Positions 28,398 through 37,504 of a stretch of DNA of 64,000 bases are shown here, one piece after another; the first letter of the stretch is position 1, and each line of letters begins with the position of its first letter. Source of the DNA: Trebonia sp963737285 (GTDB lineage: Bacteria > Actinomycetota > Actinomycetes > Streptosporangiales > Streptosporangiaceae); NCBI GenBank assembly GCA_963737285.1, contig CAVTRT010000004.1, positions 124,001 through 188,000 on the forward strand. The letters are read 5' to 3'. The notes under the pieces were generated by a model. The model was given only the letters and a program-made list of their open reading frames with translations, was not told where the DNA came from and did no database searches. A program made the translations under genes and the position numbers.

Positions 28398-30335
28398 GTG
28401 ACAACGCTTCGCCAGGCGCCGGCCACGGGCGCGACGACACGCACGGAGCGCAAGGGATCGATCCTGGCCAGCTGGCTGTCTTCCACGGACCACAAGATCA
28501 TCGGGCACATGTACCTGATCACGTCGTTCGTGTTTTTCGCGCTCGCGGGGATCATGGCGATGCTGATCCGCATCCAGCTGCTGGGCCCGAACAACTCCAT
28601 CTTCTCCGACATGCAGTACAACGAGCTGTTCACCATCCACGGCACGATCATGCTGCTGCTGTTCGCCACCCCGCTGTTCGTCGGGTTCGCGAACGAGCTG
28701 GTGCCGCTGCAGATCGGCGCGCCCGACGTCGCGTTCCCCCGGCTCAACCTGGTGAGCTACTACCTGTTCACCTTCGGCGCCCTCATAATCTTCATGGGCT
28801 TCCTGACGCCGGATGGCGCGGCCGACTTCGGCTGGTACGCCTACTCGCCGCTGACCAGCACCACGTACTCCCCGGGCATCGGCGGTGACCTGTGGGTCAT
28901 GGGGCTGGCGCTGTCCGGCTTCGGCACGATTTTCGGCGCCGTCAACTTCATCACGACGATCTTCTGCATGCGCGCGCCCGGCATGACGATGTTCCGCATG
29001 CCGATCTTCACCTGGAACGCGCTGCTCACCTCGATGCTGATCCTGCTGGCGTTCCCGGCGTTCGCCGGGGCGCTGCTGGTGCTGGAGATCGACCGCCGCC
29101 TGGGCGCCCAGGTCTTCTCGGCCAACAGCGGCGGGGCGGTGTTGTGGGAGAACTTGTTCTGGTGGTTCGGCCACCCCGAGGTGTACATCCTGGCGCTGCC
29201 GTTCTTCGGCATCGCGACCGAGATCCTCCCGGTGTTCAGCCGCAAGCCGCTGTTCGGCTACAAGACGCTGATCGCCGCCACGATCTCCATCGCGGGCCTG
29301 TCGATGACGGTGTGGGCGCACCACATGTTCACCACCGGCGCGGTGCTGCTCCCGTTCTTCTCGTTCATGACGTTCCTGATCGCGATCCCCACGGGCGTGA
29401 AGTTCTTCAACTGGGCGGGCACGATGTGGCGCGGCCAGATCACGTTCGAGCCGCCCATGCTGTACACGATCGGCTTCCTGATCGTGTTCCTGTTCGGCGG
29501 CATCACCGGCATCATCCTGGCGTCGCCGCCGATGGACTTCGCGGTCTCCGACTCCTACTTCGTCGTGGCCCACTTCCACTACGTGCTGGCCGGCACCGTG
29601 CTGTTCGAGATGTTCTCCGGTTTCTACTTCTGGTGGCCGAAGTGGACCGGCAAGATGCTCAACTCCAGGCTGGGCAAGATCCAGTTCTGGTTCCTGTTCA
29701 TCGGGTTCAACATGACGTTCCTGGTACAGCACTGGGCGGGCGTGCAGGGCCAGGTGCGCCGGACGGCGAACTACCCGTTCCTGCCGGGCGACGTGACCAC
29801 GCTCAACATCATCTCAACGGTCGGCTCCTGGCTGCTGGCCATCTCGGTGCTCATGTTCATCTGGAACGTGTACGGAACCGCACGGTTCGGCGTCAAGGTC
29901 ACTGAGGAAGACCCGTGGGGCTTTGCCTCCTCGCTGGAATGGGCGACCTCCTGCCCGCCGCCGAGGCATAACTTCTACCGCATCCCGCGCATCCGCTCCG
30001 AGCGCCCGGCGTTCGACCTGCACTACCCGCACATCGTCAGCGGTCGCGGGTCATCCGGCATCAAGCAGACCATCCCGCTGCTCAGCAACCGCGAATCCCG
30101 GCGAAAGTTACGCCTGGACGGCAGCGCGCTCGGCTCGCCGGGGTCCCGGCGAGCCGAGCGCGGAAGTCAGCGAGCTGGCCTCGTCAGCGATCAGCTCGAC
30201 ACCGTCCCAGACCAGCAGCAGCGCGCTGACCGTGTGCTGCCGAACTCGGTGCCGAACTCGTCCACCTCGGGGTCGCCGGCCAGCAATCTTTCCAGAAACG
30301 CGGCGACCATGTCCTGTTCCCACTGCTCGAGGTAG
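28398..30335 (+). CDS. ctaD: Cytochrome c oxidase subunit I
   Basis: 645 aa from GTG 28398 with AGGGGGG upstream. Twelve membrane helices carry the haem-copper ligands: HGTIMLLL (low-spin haem), WWFGHPEVYILALP (CuB His and the cross-linked Tyr), HHMFTTG (CuB), and HFHYVLAGTVLFEMF (haem a3 and haem a). It reduces oxygen to water in the aa3 oxidase. The other subunits are not adjacent, so this is a stand-alone copy. The family normally ends soon after SERPAFDLHYPH (about residue 545); here about 95 further residues run through a perfect hairpin at 30125-30162 and are arginine/serine-rich, so the stop was probably lost or displaced. Confidence 0.93.
   Translation: MTTLRQAPATGATTRTERKGSILASWLSSTDHKIIGHMYLITSFVFFALAGIMAMLIRIQLLGPNNSIFSDMQYNELFTIHGTIMLLLFATPLFVGFANELVPLQIGAPDVAFPRLNLVSYYLFTFGALIIFMGFLTPDGAADFGWYAYSPLTSTTYSPGIGGDLWVMGLALSGFGTIFGAVNFITTIFCMRAPGMTMFRMPIFTWNALLTSMLILLAFPAFAGALLVLEIDRRLGAQVFSANSGGAVLWENLFWWFGHPEVYILALPFFGIATEILPVFSRKPLFGYKTLIAATISIAGLSMTVWAHHMFTTGAVLLPFFSFMTFLIAIPTGVKFFNWAGTMWRGQITFEPPMLYTIGFLIVFLFGGITGIILASPPMDFAVSDSYFVVAHFHYVLAGTVLFEMFSGFYFWWPKWTGKMLNSRLGKIQFWFLFIGFNMTFLVQHWAGVQGQVRRTANYPFLPGDVTTLNIISTVGSWLLAISVLMFIWNVYGTARFGVKVTEEDPWGFASSLEWATSCPPPRHNFYRIPRIRSERPAFDLHYPHIVSGRGSSGIKQTIPLLSNRESRRKLRLDGSALGSPGSRRAERGSQRAGLVSDQLDTVPDQQQRADRVLPNSVPNSSTSGSPASNLSRNAATMSCSHCSR
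30125..30162 (+). terminator. Perfect 18-bp hairpin inside the extended ctaD frame
   Basis: 30125-30142 pairs perfectly with 30145-30162 around a 2-base loop. Its position just after the conserved part of CtaD fits a terminator whose upstream stop codon has been lost. It may also serve a minus-strand transcript. Confidence 0.65.
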
Positions 30336-30350
30336 TAGCGGGGCAGCAGT
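30146..30350 (-). pseudogene. Unidentified degenerate coding remnant
   Basis: Reading leftwards from about 30350, one frame gives YYLEQWEQDMVAAFLERLLA and GDPEVDEFGTEFGS, then a one-base shift near 30238 gives VSALLLVWDGVELIADEAS. The composition looks like real protein, unlike the arginine/serine-rich plus-strand reading of the same bases. I do not recognise the family. It overlaps the extension of ctaD. Confidence 0.35.
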
Positions 30351-30883
30351 CTCTACGCCGGGCACCACCTGGCCAGCAATCCGGGCAGCCGCCAGGCTCA
30401 TCCCGGGACTCCAAACACGAGGTCGCGGCCCGCTGCTGTAGCACTAGGCGGCCAGGCAGCCGCCTCCTGGCGTGAGTGCCCCGCCGAGCGACGGAAGCCG
30501 ACCGCCGCCTTCGTTGTGCACGTCACCTACTGAGACTCAATGGACTGCTGGTGACAGCGGGAGAGCGGAGGTAAGCGGCATTGTGCTCCCGCTCCGCTAT
30601 GTACACGCGATCCTGGCCAGGCCCAGCCTTAGAAGAACCGCCAGGCGCCTTTCAGGGCCACCATTTCCAGCGTGTACGCGTCCCACGCAGAACTCCCGCG
30701 AGTCCGGGTCGCGACTGCATCTCCACAATAACCCAACGTGGACAAGATAACACATTAAGGCACAAAATGGCCAGAATGCTAAACTGGTGCCGGTAACCCA
30801 CGGAAGGCCTTTATGCAGGTTAAACGAGCTATCGGATCCAAGGGTTCAGTCAGGGCCATTTAATGATGCACGAGGAGACAACT
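30351..30883. other. Intergenic region upstream of the SDR gene
   Basis: No coding region is supported. It holds a short GC palindrome near 30446-30465 and, from 30720 on, an AT-rich stretch that probably carries the SDR promoter. Confidence 0.4.
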
Positions 30884-31594
30884 ATGAAGATCGCCGATTC
30901 CGTCGCGCTCGTCACTGGCGCCAACCGTGGCATCGGCCTTCACTTCGCGCAGCAACTGCTGCAGCGAGGCGCGAGGAAGGTCTACGCGACCGCGCGCAGG
31001 CCCGAGCTCGTCACCATTCCCGGCGTCCAGGTGCTGCGGCTCGACATCACCGACCCCGCGTCGGTGGCCGCCGCGGCGGCCACCGCTGAAGACGTCACCC
31101 TGCTGATCAACAACGCCGGCGTCGCCACCTTCCAGAACCTGGTCACAGGAGACATCGCCAAGATCCGGCTGGAGATGGAGACGCACTACTTCGGCACGCT
31201 CAACATGGTCCGGGCGTTCGCTCCCGTCCTGGCCCGCAACAACGGCGGATCGATCCTTAACGTCATGTCGGTGCTGTCATGGCTGTCCCCCGACGGGGCC
31301 ACCTCCTACAGTGCGGCGAAGGCGGCCGAGTGGAGCCTCACCAACGGCATCCGCCTGGAACTGGCAAGCCAGGGAACCACCGTCACCGGCCTGCACCTAG
31401 GCGCCACCGACACCGACATGATGGCCGACTTTGACATCGAGAAGAATGACCCCGCCGACATCGTGCGCACCGCACTCGACGGCCTGGAGGCCGGCGCGAT
31501 CGAGATCCTCGCCGACGAGAGCACCGTCCAGGTCAAGGCAGCCCTGTCCGCCGACCCTAGCGTGCTCTACCCGCAGGCTGTCCCCGCCCCGTGA
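30884..31594 (+). CDS. SDR-family oxidoreductase
   Basis: 236 aa from ATG 30884 with GAGGAG 6 bases upstream. Classical short-chain dehydrogenase: TGANRGIG (nucleotide binding), NNAG (residues about 80-83), catalytic Ser in NVMSVLSW and Y-x3-K in SYSAAKAA. The sequence ATARRPE after beta-2 suggests NADP preference. The substrate is unknown. It is followed after 126 bases by the TIGR03084-type gene on the same strand. Confidence 0.9.
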   Translation: MKIADSVALVTGANRGIGLHFAQQLLQRGARKVYATARRPELVTIPGVQVLRLDITDPASVAAAAATAEDVTLLINNAGVATFQNLVTGDIAKIRLEMETHYFGTLNMVRAFAPVLARNNGGSILNVMSVLSWLSPDGATSYSAAKAAEWSLTNGIRLELASQGTTVTGLHLGATDTDMMADFDIEKNDPADIVRTALDGLEAGAIEILADESTVQVKAALSADPSVLYPQAVPAP

Positions 31595-31720
31595 GCAACG
31601 CATGCGCAGAAGCGAACCAGCCAAGGTGGCGTGGCCGGCAATGTAGAAGGTGCCCGCACACCGGGCCGCGGCGATTATTCAGGAGTACAGATTCCGATTA
31701 TCCGCAGCGGAGGAAGCGCC

Positions 31721-32527
31721 ATGGGGCAGCTCACCGACGTATTCACCGACATAGTCGCCGAGGGCGAGGCCCTCGACAAGATCGTGGCTAGCCTTGACGC
31801 CTCGCGATGGGCGCTGCAGACGGCGGCGCCGGGCTGGACCGTCAAGCACCAGATCGCCCACATGGCGTCGGTCTTCCGCATAGCTGGGCTGGCAGCATCC
31901 GACCCTGGCCTGTTCGTGAAAATGACCGCCGGCGCCGAGAAGGACTTCGACGCGGCAGTGTCCGAAATGCTCAAGCCGTACCTGGCCGCCTCGACCGATG
32001 ACCTTTTCGCCCGGTGGCGCGCGGAACGGGACGCCGCCGTAACGGCACTCGCCGCCCTGCCGCCCGACCAGCTGGTGCCCTGGGTGGCCAGGCAGCTTCC
32101 CGCCGGGGTCCTCGCCTGCGCCGGGATGATGGAGCTGTTCGCGCACGGGCAGGACATCGCCGACGCGGTGGGCGTCCAGCGTGAGCACACCGACAGGATC
32201 GGCCACCTGGCCTGGTTCGCCACCCGGAACCGCGACTTCGGCTACCAGGTACGCGGCCTCACCCCGCCCGAGGCTCCATTCAGGTACGAGCTCACCGCCC
32301 CCTCAGGGGCGATATGGGAATTCGGGCCAGCCGACGCGGAGCAGCGGATAACTGGCCCGGCGCTCAACTTCTGCCTCCTGGTCACCAGGCGCAGGCACCG
32401 TGACGACCTGGCCGTGCGGGCGACCGGGGCCGACGCCGACCGGTGGCTGGACATCGCCCAGGCCTACCGCGGCTCCCCCGGCGCGGGGCGCCAGGCCGGC
32501 CAGTTCCGCGCCCTGACTTCCACCTGA
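31721..32527 (+). CDS. TIGR03084-type metal-binding protein (maleylpyruvate isomerase/DinB fold)
   Basis: 268 aa from ATG 31721 with GGAGG at 31709-31713. The N-terminal four-helix region contains the metal-ligand histidines in WTVKHQIAHMASV and FAHGQDIADAVG, typical of the MDMPI N-terminal/DinB-like superfamily. The C-terminal part (PSGAIWEFGPADAEQRITGPALNFCLLVTRR) matches the TIGR03084 type. Members may act in thiol-dependent (mycothiol) chemistry, but the reaction of this subgroup is unknown. Confidence 0.85.
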   Translation: MGQLTDVFTDIVAEGEALDKIVASLDASRWALQTAAPGWTVKHQIAHMASVFRIAGLAASDPGLFVKMTAGAEKDFDAAVSEMLKPYLAASTDDLFARWRAERDAAVTALAALPPDQLVPWVARQLPAGVLACAGMMELFAHGQDIADAVGVQREHTDRIGHLAWFATRNRDFGYQVRGLTPPEAPFRYELTAPSGAIWEFGPADAEQRITGPALNFCLLVTRRRHRDDLAVRATGADADRWLDIAQAYRGSPGAGRQAGQFRALTST

Positions 32528-32533
32528 GCACAT

Positions 32534-32573
32534 CGCGAGGGACCCGCATCTCAGCCGATGCGGGTCCCTCGCG
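32534..32573 (+). terminator. Terminator after the TIGR03084-type gene
   Basis: A perfect 17-bp stem (32534-32550 with 32557-32573) and a 6-base loop, 6 bases after the stop codon. Confidence 0.85.
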
Positions 32574-32578
32574 GTAAT

Positions 32579-32603
32579 GGCCGGCCGCGCGTGGCGGCCG
32601 GCC
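32579..32603 (+). terminator. Second, adjacent hairpin
   Basis: A 10-bp GC stem (GGCCGGCCGC with GCGGCCGGCC) followed by TTTGGGTTT, only 5 bases beyond the first terminator. A tandem terminator is likely. Confidence 0.6.
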
Positions 32604-32769
32604 TTTGGGTTTCAAGGGCAAGAGCGCCTGTCCTGGGATATTACGGGTCACCACCCCCCGGCATCCGTGGCTGGCCGTGCGGGCACCGCCGCCCCCGGTG
32701 TAAAGAGGGCGCCCGGCCCCGGCCGTGCCTCACGCGTGCGAAACCTGGAAACCCCGCTCGGGCCCGCGC

Positions 32770-32865
32770 TGCCTTTGCGCGCGGATCGAGACGCTCCCGC
32801 TGCCGGCCGACGCCAGCGAGGCGCTGGGCGACTACGTGCAGCACGCCAGGCCCCGATGCACGGGA
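32770..32865 (+). pseudogene. Possible tyrosine-recombinase (integrase) fragment
   Basis: One plus-strand frame reads IETLPLPADASEALGDYVQH followed by ARPRC. This matches the segment of phage-type integrases that follows the first catalytic Arg region (LPLPADVGEALxxYL). Only about 30 residues are recognisable and no catalytic residues are in it. The rest of 32604-32900 shows no gene. Confidence 0.35.
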
Positions 32866-32900
32866 CCCGCTGCTCGCTCGCCGGGCATCGTCACAACGCG

Positions 32901-32941
32901 GTGGGGCGCCCGCAGGTCCCTTGACCCTGCGGGCACCCCAC
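32901..32941 (-). terminator. Terminator at the end of the 43-33 kb operon
   Basis: A 16-bp stem with a single mismatch (32901-32917 with 32925-32941), about 20 bases beyond the stop of the acyl-CoA-dehydrogenase-type gene. Confidence 0.7.
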
Positions 32942-32962
32942 AGTCTTGGTAACGCGCCGTCG

Positions 32963-34141
32963 TTACAGGTACATCGTGTTCGGCGGCTGCCCGCACAGAA
33001 TCCGGCCGTAGAGCTCGGTGTTCGTCGATGCGTGCATCATCGCGTGCTGGCTCAGCGCGTGCAGGTCGCGCGCCATGCGCTGGACGGGGGCCGAAGTATA
33101 GATGGACGAGCCGCCGCTCTCGTTGTTGAGCATCTCGGCCGTCTCCTTCGCCAGCTGGAACACCCGGCCGAGATAGGCACGGGAGCGGGCTCGTTCCTCC
33201 GGGCTCCAGCTCTCGCCGGCCGCGCACTTGCTGTCGGCGAGGACGGCGAGCCGCCTTGCGTGCGACTCTGCTTCCTCGATCCTCATGGCGGCCTCGCCCA
33301 TCAGCAGGTGAATGACGGGCGCTTCCCTGCGGCTGCCGTAATCGGTGTATGTCACCTTATGGTCGAGGTCGGCCGTGAAGGCATCCCAGGCGGCCTTCAC
33401 CAGGCCAATCGCGGTGCCGGTGAATGAGGTGCAGCCCGTGACCATCATGGGGCTGCGGTAAACGGGCGACTGCGGGTTCAGCTCCGAGGCCGACTGGCCC
33501 TGCAGGACCGCGACCAAGGGGACGACACGCTCCCCCGGGATGAACACGTCGGCGGCGACGGTGGTCACGCTCCCGGTCCCGCGCAGGCCCGTCGTGTGCC
33601 AGTCGTCCTCGATCGAAAGCTGCGACAGCGGGACGAGCGCCATGACCGGCCACTGCGACGACCCGTCGGGGGTCGGCGCCATGGCGAGGGCGACCTGCCA
33701 CTGGCTGTGCAGCGCCCCGCTGACGAACCGCCAGCGGCCGTTGAGCACCACACCGTCCCCGGACGGCACGGCGGTTCCGGTGGGGCTGAGCACGCTGCAG
33801 AACCGGTTGGCGGACGAGAACACCTCGTCCTGGACGTGATCGGGGAAATGGCCGGCCAGCCAGGCGGACATCGACCACACCGCCACGTTCCAGGCAGCCG
33901 ACCCGTCGCCCATCCCGATCTGGCTGATCACATCCAGCAGGGTGCCCGCATCGCTCTCGTAGCCACCGTAGCGGGCGGGGAAGCGCATCCGGAGCATGCC
34001 GGCCTCGGTGAGTGCGTCCAGGGACTCGTCGTGGATGCGGCGGTTGCTCTCGGTCCACTGCGCGTGCGACCGCAGGACCGGGATGATCTCGGCGGCGCGG
34101 CGGGCTAGTTCCGTCCCCGTGGTTACCTGTGTTGTCAGCAA
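32963..34141 (-). CDS. Acyl-CoA-dehydrogenase-fold flavoprotein (probably a two-component monooxygenase/oxidase)
   Basis: 392 aa from TTG 34141, chosen for AGGAG at 34149-34153, 7 bases away. The N-terminal helices (ELARRAAEIIPVLRSHA), the segment RMRFPARYGGYESDAGTLL, DGSAAWNVAVWSMSAWL and a middle beta domain (VVLNGRWRFVSGALHSQWQ) match the class D/acyl-CoA-dehydrogenase-fold monooxygenases and N-oxygenases of natural-product and aromatic pathways. The catalytic Glu of true acyl-CoA dehydrogenases was not seen in its usual place. It is the last gene of the operon that starts at 42.95 kb. A flavin reductase partner is not encoded here. Confidence 0.8.
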   Translation of the reverse strand: MLTTQVTTGTELARRAAEIIPVLRSHAQWTESNRRIHDESLDALTEAGMLRMRFPARYGGYESDAGTLLDVISQIGMGDGSAAWNVAVWSMSAWLAGHFPDHVQDEVFSSANRFCSVLSPTGTAVPSGDGVVLNGRWRFVSGALHSQWQVALAMAPTPDGSSQWPVMALVPLSQLSIEDDWHTTGLRGTGSVTTVAADVFIPGERVVPLVAVLQGQSASELNPQSPVYRSPMMVTGCTSFTGTAIGLVKAAWDAFTADLDHKVTYTDYGSRREAPVIHLLMGEAAMRIEEAESHARRLAVLADSKCAAGESWSPEERARSRAYLGRVFQLAKETAEMLNNESGGSSIYTSAPVQRMARDLHALSQHAMMHASTNTELYGRILCGQPPNTMYL

Positions 34142-34223
34142 GACTGCGCTCCTTGAGATGTCGCCCTGCTTCGGTTCGCAGGGGCTGAGGCGGATCGAAG
34201 TGTTGCGCTGCCGGAAAGCTTGG

Positions 34224-35563
34224 TCATGACGCCCGGGCCGGGCGCAGGACACGCAAGACGATGGCAGGACGCATCAGAGCCTGCGGCGGATCGATCAATC
34301 CCGCCGCGCGCAGAAAGGCGTTGGACAGAACGCCGTCCCCCACGGCCGCCGATTGCAGCCGGGGAATGTAGAAGTTTCCCATCCGGACCTTCATCGTCCG
34401 CCGCCCCCGGACGCCGGGGAAACCGAGGTCGCCGCCGACCGCCATGTCCCAAGGCGCGTCGATCGCCGCGGACAGGTCACGGAAGAACTCCCTCGGCCTC
34501 GGGGGGCATCCCAGCTCCAGGTGCTGGCGCAGCACCGTCGCCTGCACGGCGGCGGCGGTCATGCCCTGGGCGTAGATCGGGTTGAAGACGCATGCGGCGT
34601 CGCCCATGACGAGCAGGCCGTCGGGGAGCCGGGCGACCTGCTCGTAGCGATGCCGCACGTTTGCCGGAAAGCGCATCGACATAGGCTTGTCGATCATCGT
34701 GGCGTTCTCGACCGCGGCGATGATCTCCGGCACTGGCAGCGAACGGGCGAACTCCAGGAAGCCCGCCGGGTCCGTCGGCGGGGCGTCACCTAGCAGGCCG
34801 TACAGCGACAGCGAATACCGGTCGCGCAACCGGGCCAGTGTCCCGCCGCGCGCCTGCGCCGGGCTCGCCACGCAGACCAGGCCAACGCCGTCTCCGATCG
34901 GGTCGACGGGCAGCGGCGAGCGAAAATCGACGGTCGTGTAGGTCAGATCGATCTTGACCTGCTCCTCGGGAACGGCCGGGTAGCCGAACTCGCGCAGCCA
35001 GCGCGGGGTGCGCGAGCCACGACCGCTCGCGTCGATCACCAGGTCCGCAGGGAGCACCCGCTCATCTCCGGCCCCCGCGGCCGACGCAGCGATGCGGACG
35101 CCGGTGATCGCGGAGCGATCCGGCGAGATCGTCAGCCCGATGATGTCCGACCGCTCGATGATCCGCACGTTCGACAGGTTCCTGACCCGCTCGCGTATCC
35201 GCTCTTCCAGCAGCGAGCCGCTCGGCCGACACGCAGGTCAGCCCGGTCTGCGTCTTCTGGATCATCCGGCCCTTGAAGTACCAGCTCAGACCAGTGCCGA
35301 AGTCGCAGATGGGCACCCCGGCCTCACCCAGCTCCTTGGTGAGGCCGGGGAAGAGCTTCTTCGAGCACCTGCTGGCCGCGGGCGAGCAGGCCATGGATGT
35401 GGCGGCTCTGCGGTACGGTGCGGCGCGGGCCGCCCGTCTCGGCCAGCGCATCCCGGTCGACCAGCGTCACTTCCTGGTAGGTGTCGGCCAGCAGGCGGGC
35501 GGCGAGCAGCCCCGCCACGCTCGCGCCGAGCACCACAGCCCTATTACCGATATGGGTATTCAC
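34224..35563 (-). pseudogene. FAD-dependent monooxygenase, broken by two frameshifts
   Basis: Three consecutive frames form one protein of about 445 aa. Frame one (from 35563) has the FAD dinucleotide motif VVLGASVAGLLAARLLAD and VDRDAL. Frame two has FPGLTKELGEAGVPICDFGTGLSWYFKG. Frame three has VRIIERSDIIGL, DLVIDASGRGSRTPRWL and the second FAD motif LVMGDAACVFNPIYAQGMT. One extra base lies at about 35353-35362 and another at 35214-35226. Such enzymes hydroxylate or epoxidise aromatic or polyketide substrates. It lies in the operon between the SgcJ-like and the acyl-CoA-dehydrogenase-type genes. Confidence 0.8.
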
Positions 35564-35631
35564 GGTCCTCTCCTACGCCTCGCGTCTGGTGTGACGGCTG
35601 CCGCCGTCACGTTTCTGGCTGGCGGTCATCA

Positions 35632-36066
35632 CTAGTTGGCCGGGTCACGCGGGCAGTTCTGGTACACCGCCAGCTGCCACTGGCCGTGGCGCCTGACAAG
35701 AATCCAGGAAGCGCGGATGGCGTTTTCCGCGGACAGCTCGGTCGCGCCGGGCGCCAGCACGCCGCCCTCGGTCAGCAGCGCGACGGCGTCGGAGCCGAGC
35801 GGCTTGATGTCGAGGGGCGATCCCGTCACGGTGGTGCCCTTGTATGGTCCCGCATACGCGCCGGTCATGAACTCGCGAATTTCATCACGGCCCTTCTTGT
35901 AGACGCCTGGAAGGATGAGCGCCCCGTCCTCGGTGAATAGTCCGGCGAAGGCATCGGCGTCGTGCGTTGCCCATGCCTCGACCATGCGAGCGGTAACAGC
36001 GACGATCTTCTGTTGATCTGCGCCAGACGCGCTTGCGGTGCCCGGTCCTGAAGTACTGGTAGCCAT
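35632..36066 (-). CDS. SgcJ/EcaC-family (NTF2/SnoaL fold) protein
   Basis: 144 aa. NTF2-like fold with IVAVTARMVEAWATHDADAFAGLFTEDGALILPGVYKKGRDEIREFM and a C-terminal WILVRRHGQWQLAVYQNCP, the pattern of TIGR02246/SgcJ-EcaC proteins. SgcJ is encoded in the C-1027 enediyne cluster and such proteins are thought to bind or modify polyketide-like molecules. A second member is at 58.05 kb (about one third identical by eye). Confidence 0.85.
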   Translation of the reverse strand: MATSTSGPGTASASGADQQKIVAVTARMVEAWATHDADAFAGLFTEDGALILPGVYKKGRDEIREFMTGAYAGPYKGTTVTGSPLDIKPLGSDAVALLTEGGVLAPGATELSAENAIRASWILVRRHGQWQLAVYQNCPRDPAN

Positions 36067-36125
36067 GATCCCTCTTCCGTACTGGCTCTCACCAATTACC
36101 CCGGAGCTTTTATTAGCATCCGTAT

Positions 36126-37439
36126 TTAATACAAGGATGCATTCCCATGGCTCGTCCCGCTACTCGTAAAGTGCCGATACACGGCCCTTCGTAAGCGCCC
36201 AGAAAGACCGTCGGCCAGATGCACATGGCGGCCGATCCGCCTGGCCTCCGTCAGTATGTCGTCGCCCCACCGTTCCCACAGGCCGGCCAGGCGCGAGGTG
36301 ATGATGACCGTGTCCACCGCACCGGCGGGCAGGGGCGTCCGAAGGCCCATGGCGTGGTAGCCGCCGTGCCGGCCGTCGGCCACCGCCTTGTCGACCAGTG
36401 CCTTGTCGAAGTCCATCACGATGGCGGGCGGGAGGTCCGGAGGAATGTCGCCCCCGGCGCCGAGCACGGCGATCTTGTCCTGCGCGGAAATACGCCGCAC
36501 GGCGCTGGCCAGTTCGGCGGACACACTCGTGTCGCGCGCGCGCTCCTGCCACGTGCGCAGTTCCCGGTAGTCGTCCTCCCAGGTCCACAGCAGGTGCTTG
36601 ACGGTCAGCGCCCAGCCGATCTCGATCAGGGGTTCGCGGTGCATGGCCAGGAAGTGGCCCATCTGCCTGGCGAGCTGCTCCCGCCGATCATACTGATCTC
36701 GCTCGTGCGGCATATCCACCACCCATGCGTCAAAAGACAGCTCGAATTGAAGGCCGCGCAGGAATAGTTTGTATCCCAGCTCGAGGTCTTCCGCGCCCCA
36801 GCCGTCGAACCGTTCGCTGAACCCGCCGACCGCCCAGAAATCATCCCGGCGTACCGAGCAGTTGATGGTGAAGAAAAGCTGCCAGGGTGAATACCGCTTG
36901 CCGAGGTCGAATTCGACCTTCTCAAGCATTTCATGCCTGATGTCGCAGAAATCTGGATGGTTCACGTACTGCGCAACTGCACCCTCCGGGCCCAGTCGGC
37001 GCACCACCTCATTGATCCAGGACACTTCCTTTTCCGGATTGTACCCGTACGCGTACCCGATGACGGCCCGGCGTACGGCCTCGTCACTGTGCCTCGCGAG
37101 GTGAGAACTGAGGAAGTCCGGGCCGAACAGCGGTCCGGTGTCCAGGAAGACGAGCAGCGGGGCGCTGGCCAGCCGCGCCCCGGCGTTGCGGGCGGCGCCG
37201 GCGCGGAACCCCAGGTCTTCCTGGAAGTGGTATTTCATACGAAGCCTGCCGGAGAACGATTCAACTACGGCTCCGGTGGCATCCGACGAGCCGTCATCGG
37301 CAACAATCACCTCGAACTCGCTCGCCGGCAGCCGTTGCAGGGTCAGGTGCTCAAGCGCGTTGCGCAGCATCTCACACCGGTTATACGTGGGTATAACCAC
37401 CGACACCCGGGGAGGATTCTCATCCAGACTCACGGTCAT
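36126..37439 (-). CDS. GT2 glycosyltransferase with C-terminal methyltransferase-like domain
   Basis: 437 aa. Residues 10-290 are a GT-A domain with a galactosyltransferase-type C-terminal half: VSVVIPTYNR, IVADDGSSDAT, a DxD-like VFLDTGPLF, and GGFSERFDGWGAEDLELGYKL. Residues 330-425 look like a class I methyltransferase core (IAVLGAGGDIPPDLP, then TPLPAGAVDTVIITSRLAGLW and ILTEARRIGRHVHL), but no complete SAM site is evident. It lies after the ABC pair, separated by a hairpin. AT-rich codons near 36.7-37.0 kb differ from the core genes. Confidence 0.8.
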   Translation of the reverse strand: MTVSLDENPPRVSVVIPTYNRCEMLRNALEHLTLQRLPASEFEVIVADDGSSDATGAVVESFSGRLRMKYHFQEDLGFRAGAARNAGARLASAPLLVFLDTGPLFGPDFLSSHLARHSDEAVRRAVIGYAYGYNPEKEVSWINEVVRRLGPEGAVAQYVNHPDFCDIRHEMLEKVEFDLGKRYSPWQLFFTINCSVRRDDFWAVGGFSERFDGWGAEDLELGYKLFLRGLQFELSFDAWVVDMPHERDQYDRREQLARQMGHFLAMHREPLIEIGWALTVKHLLWTWEDDYRELRTWQERARDTSVSAELASAVRRISAQDKIAVLGAGGDIPPDLPPAIVMDFDKALVDKAVADGRHGGYHAMGLRTPLPAGAVDTVIITSRLAGLWERWGDDILTEARRIGRHVHLADGLSGRLRRAVYRHFTSSGTSHGNASLY

Positions 37440-37504
37440 TCACCTCTCGATCATCGCAGCTAGCCCGGCGGAAAAGGACTCCCAGACCCATGAGATGTCA
37501 GCCG

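Noticed and set aside
28362..29732. 456-residue minus-strand open frame opposite ctaD
   Set aside because: Highly charged, repetitive composition (runs of Glu, Arg, His, Gln) typical of antisense GC-rich shadows; ctaD on the plus strand is certain.
32641..33427. Plus-strand open frame with RNA-binding-like basic sequence
   Set aside because: Low-complexity Arg/Pro-rich reading over the end of the acyl-CoA-dehydrogenase-type gene; only the short integrase-like segment is worth keeping.
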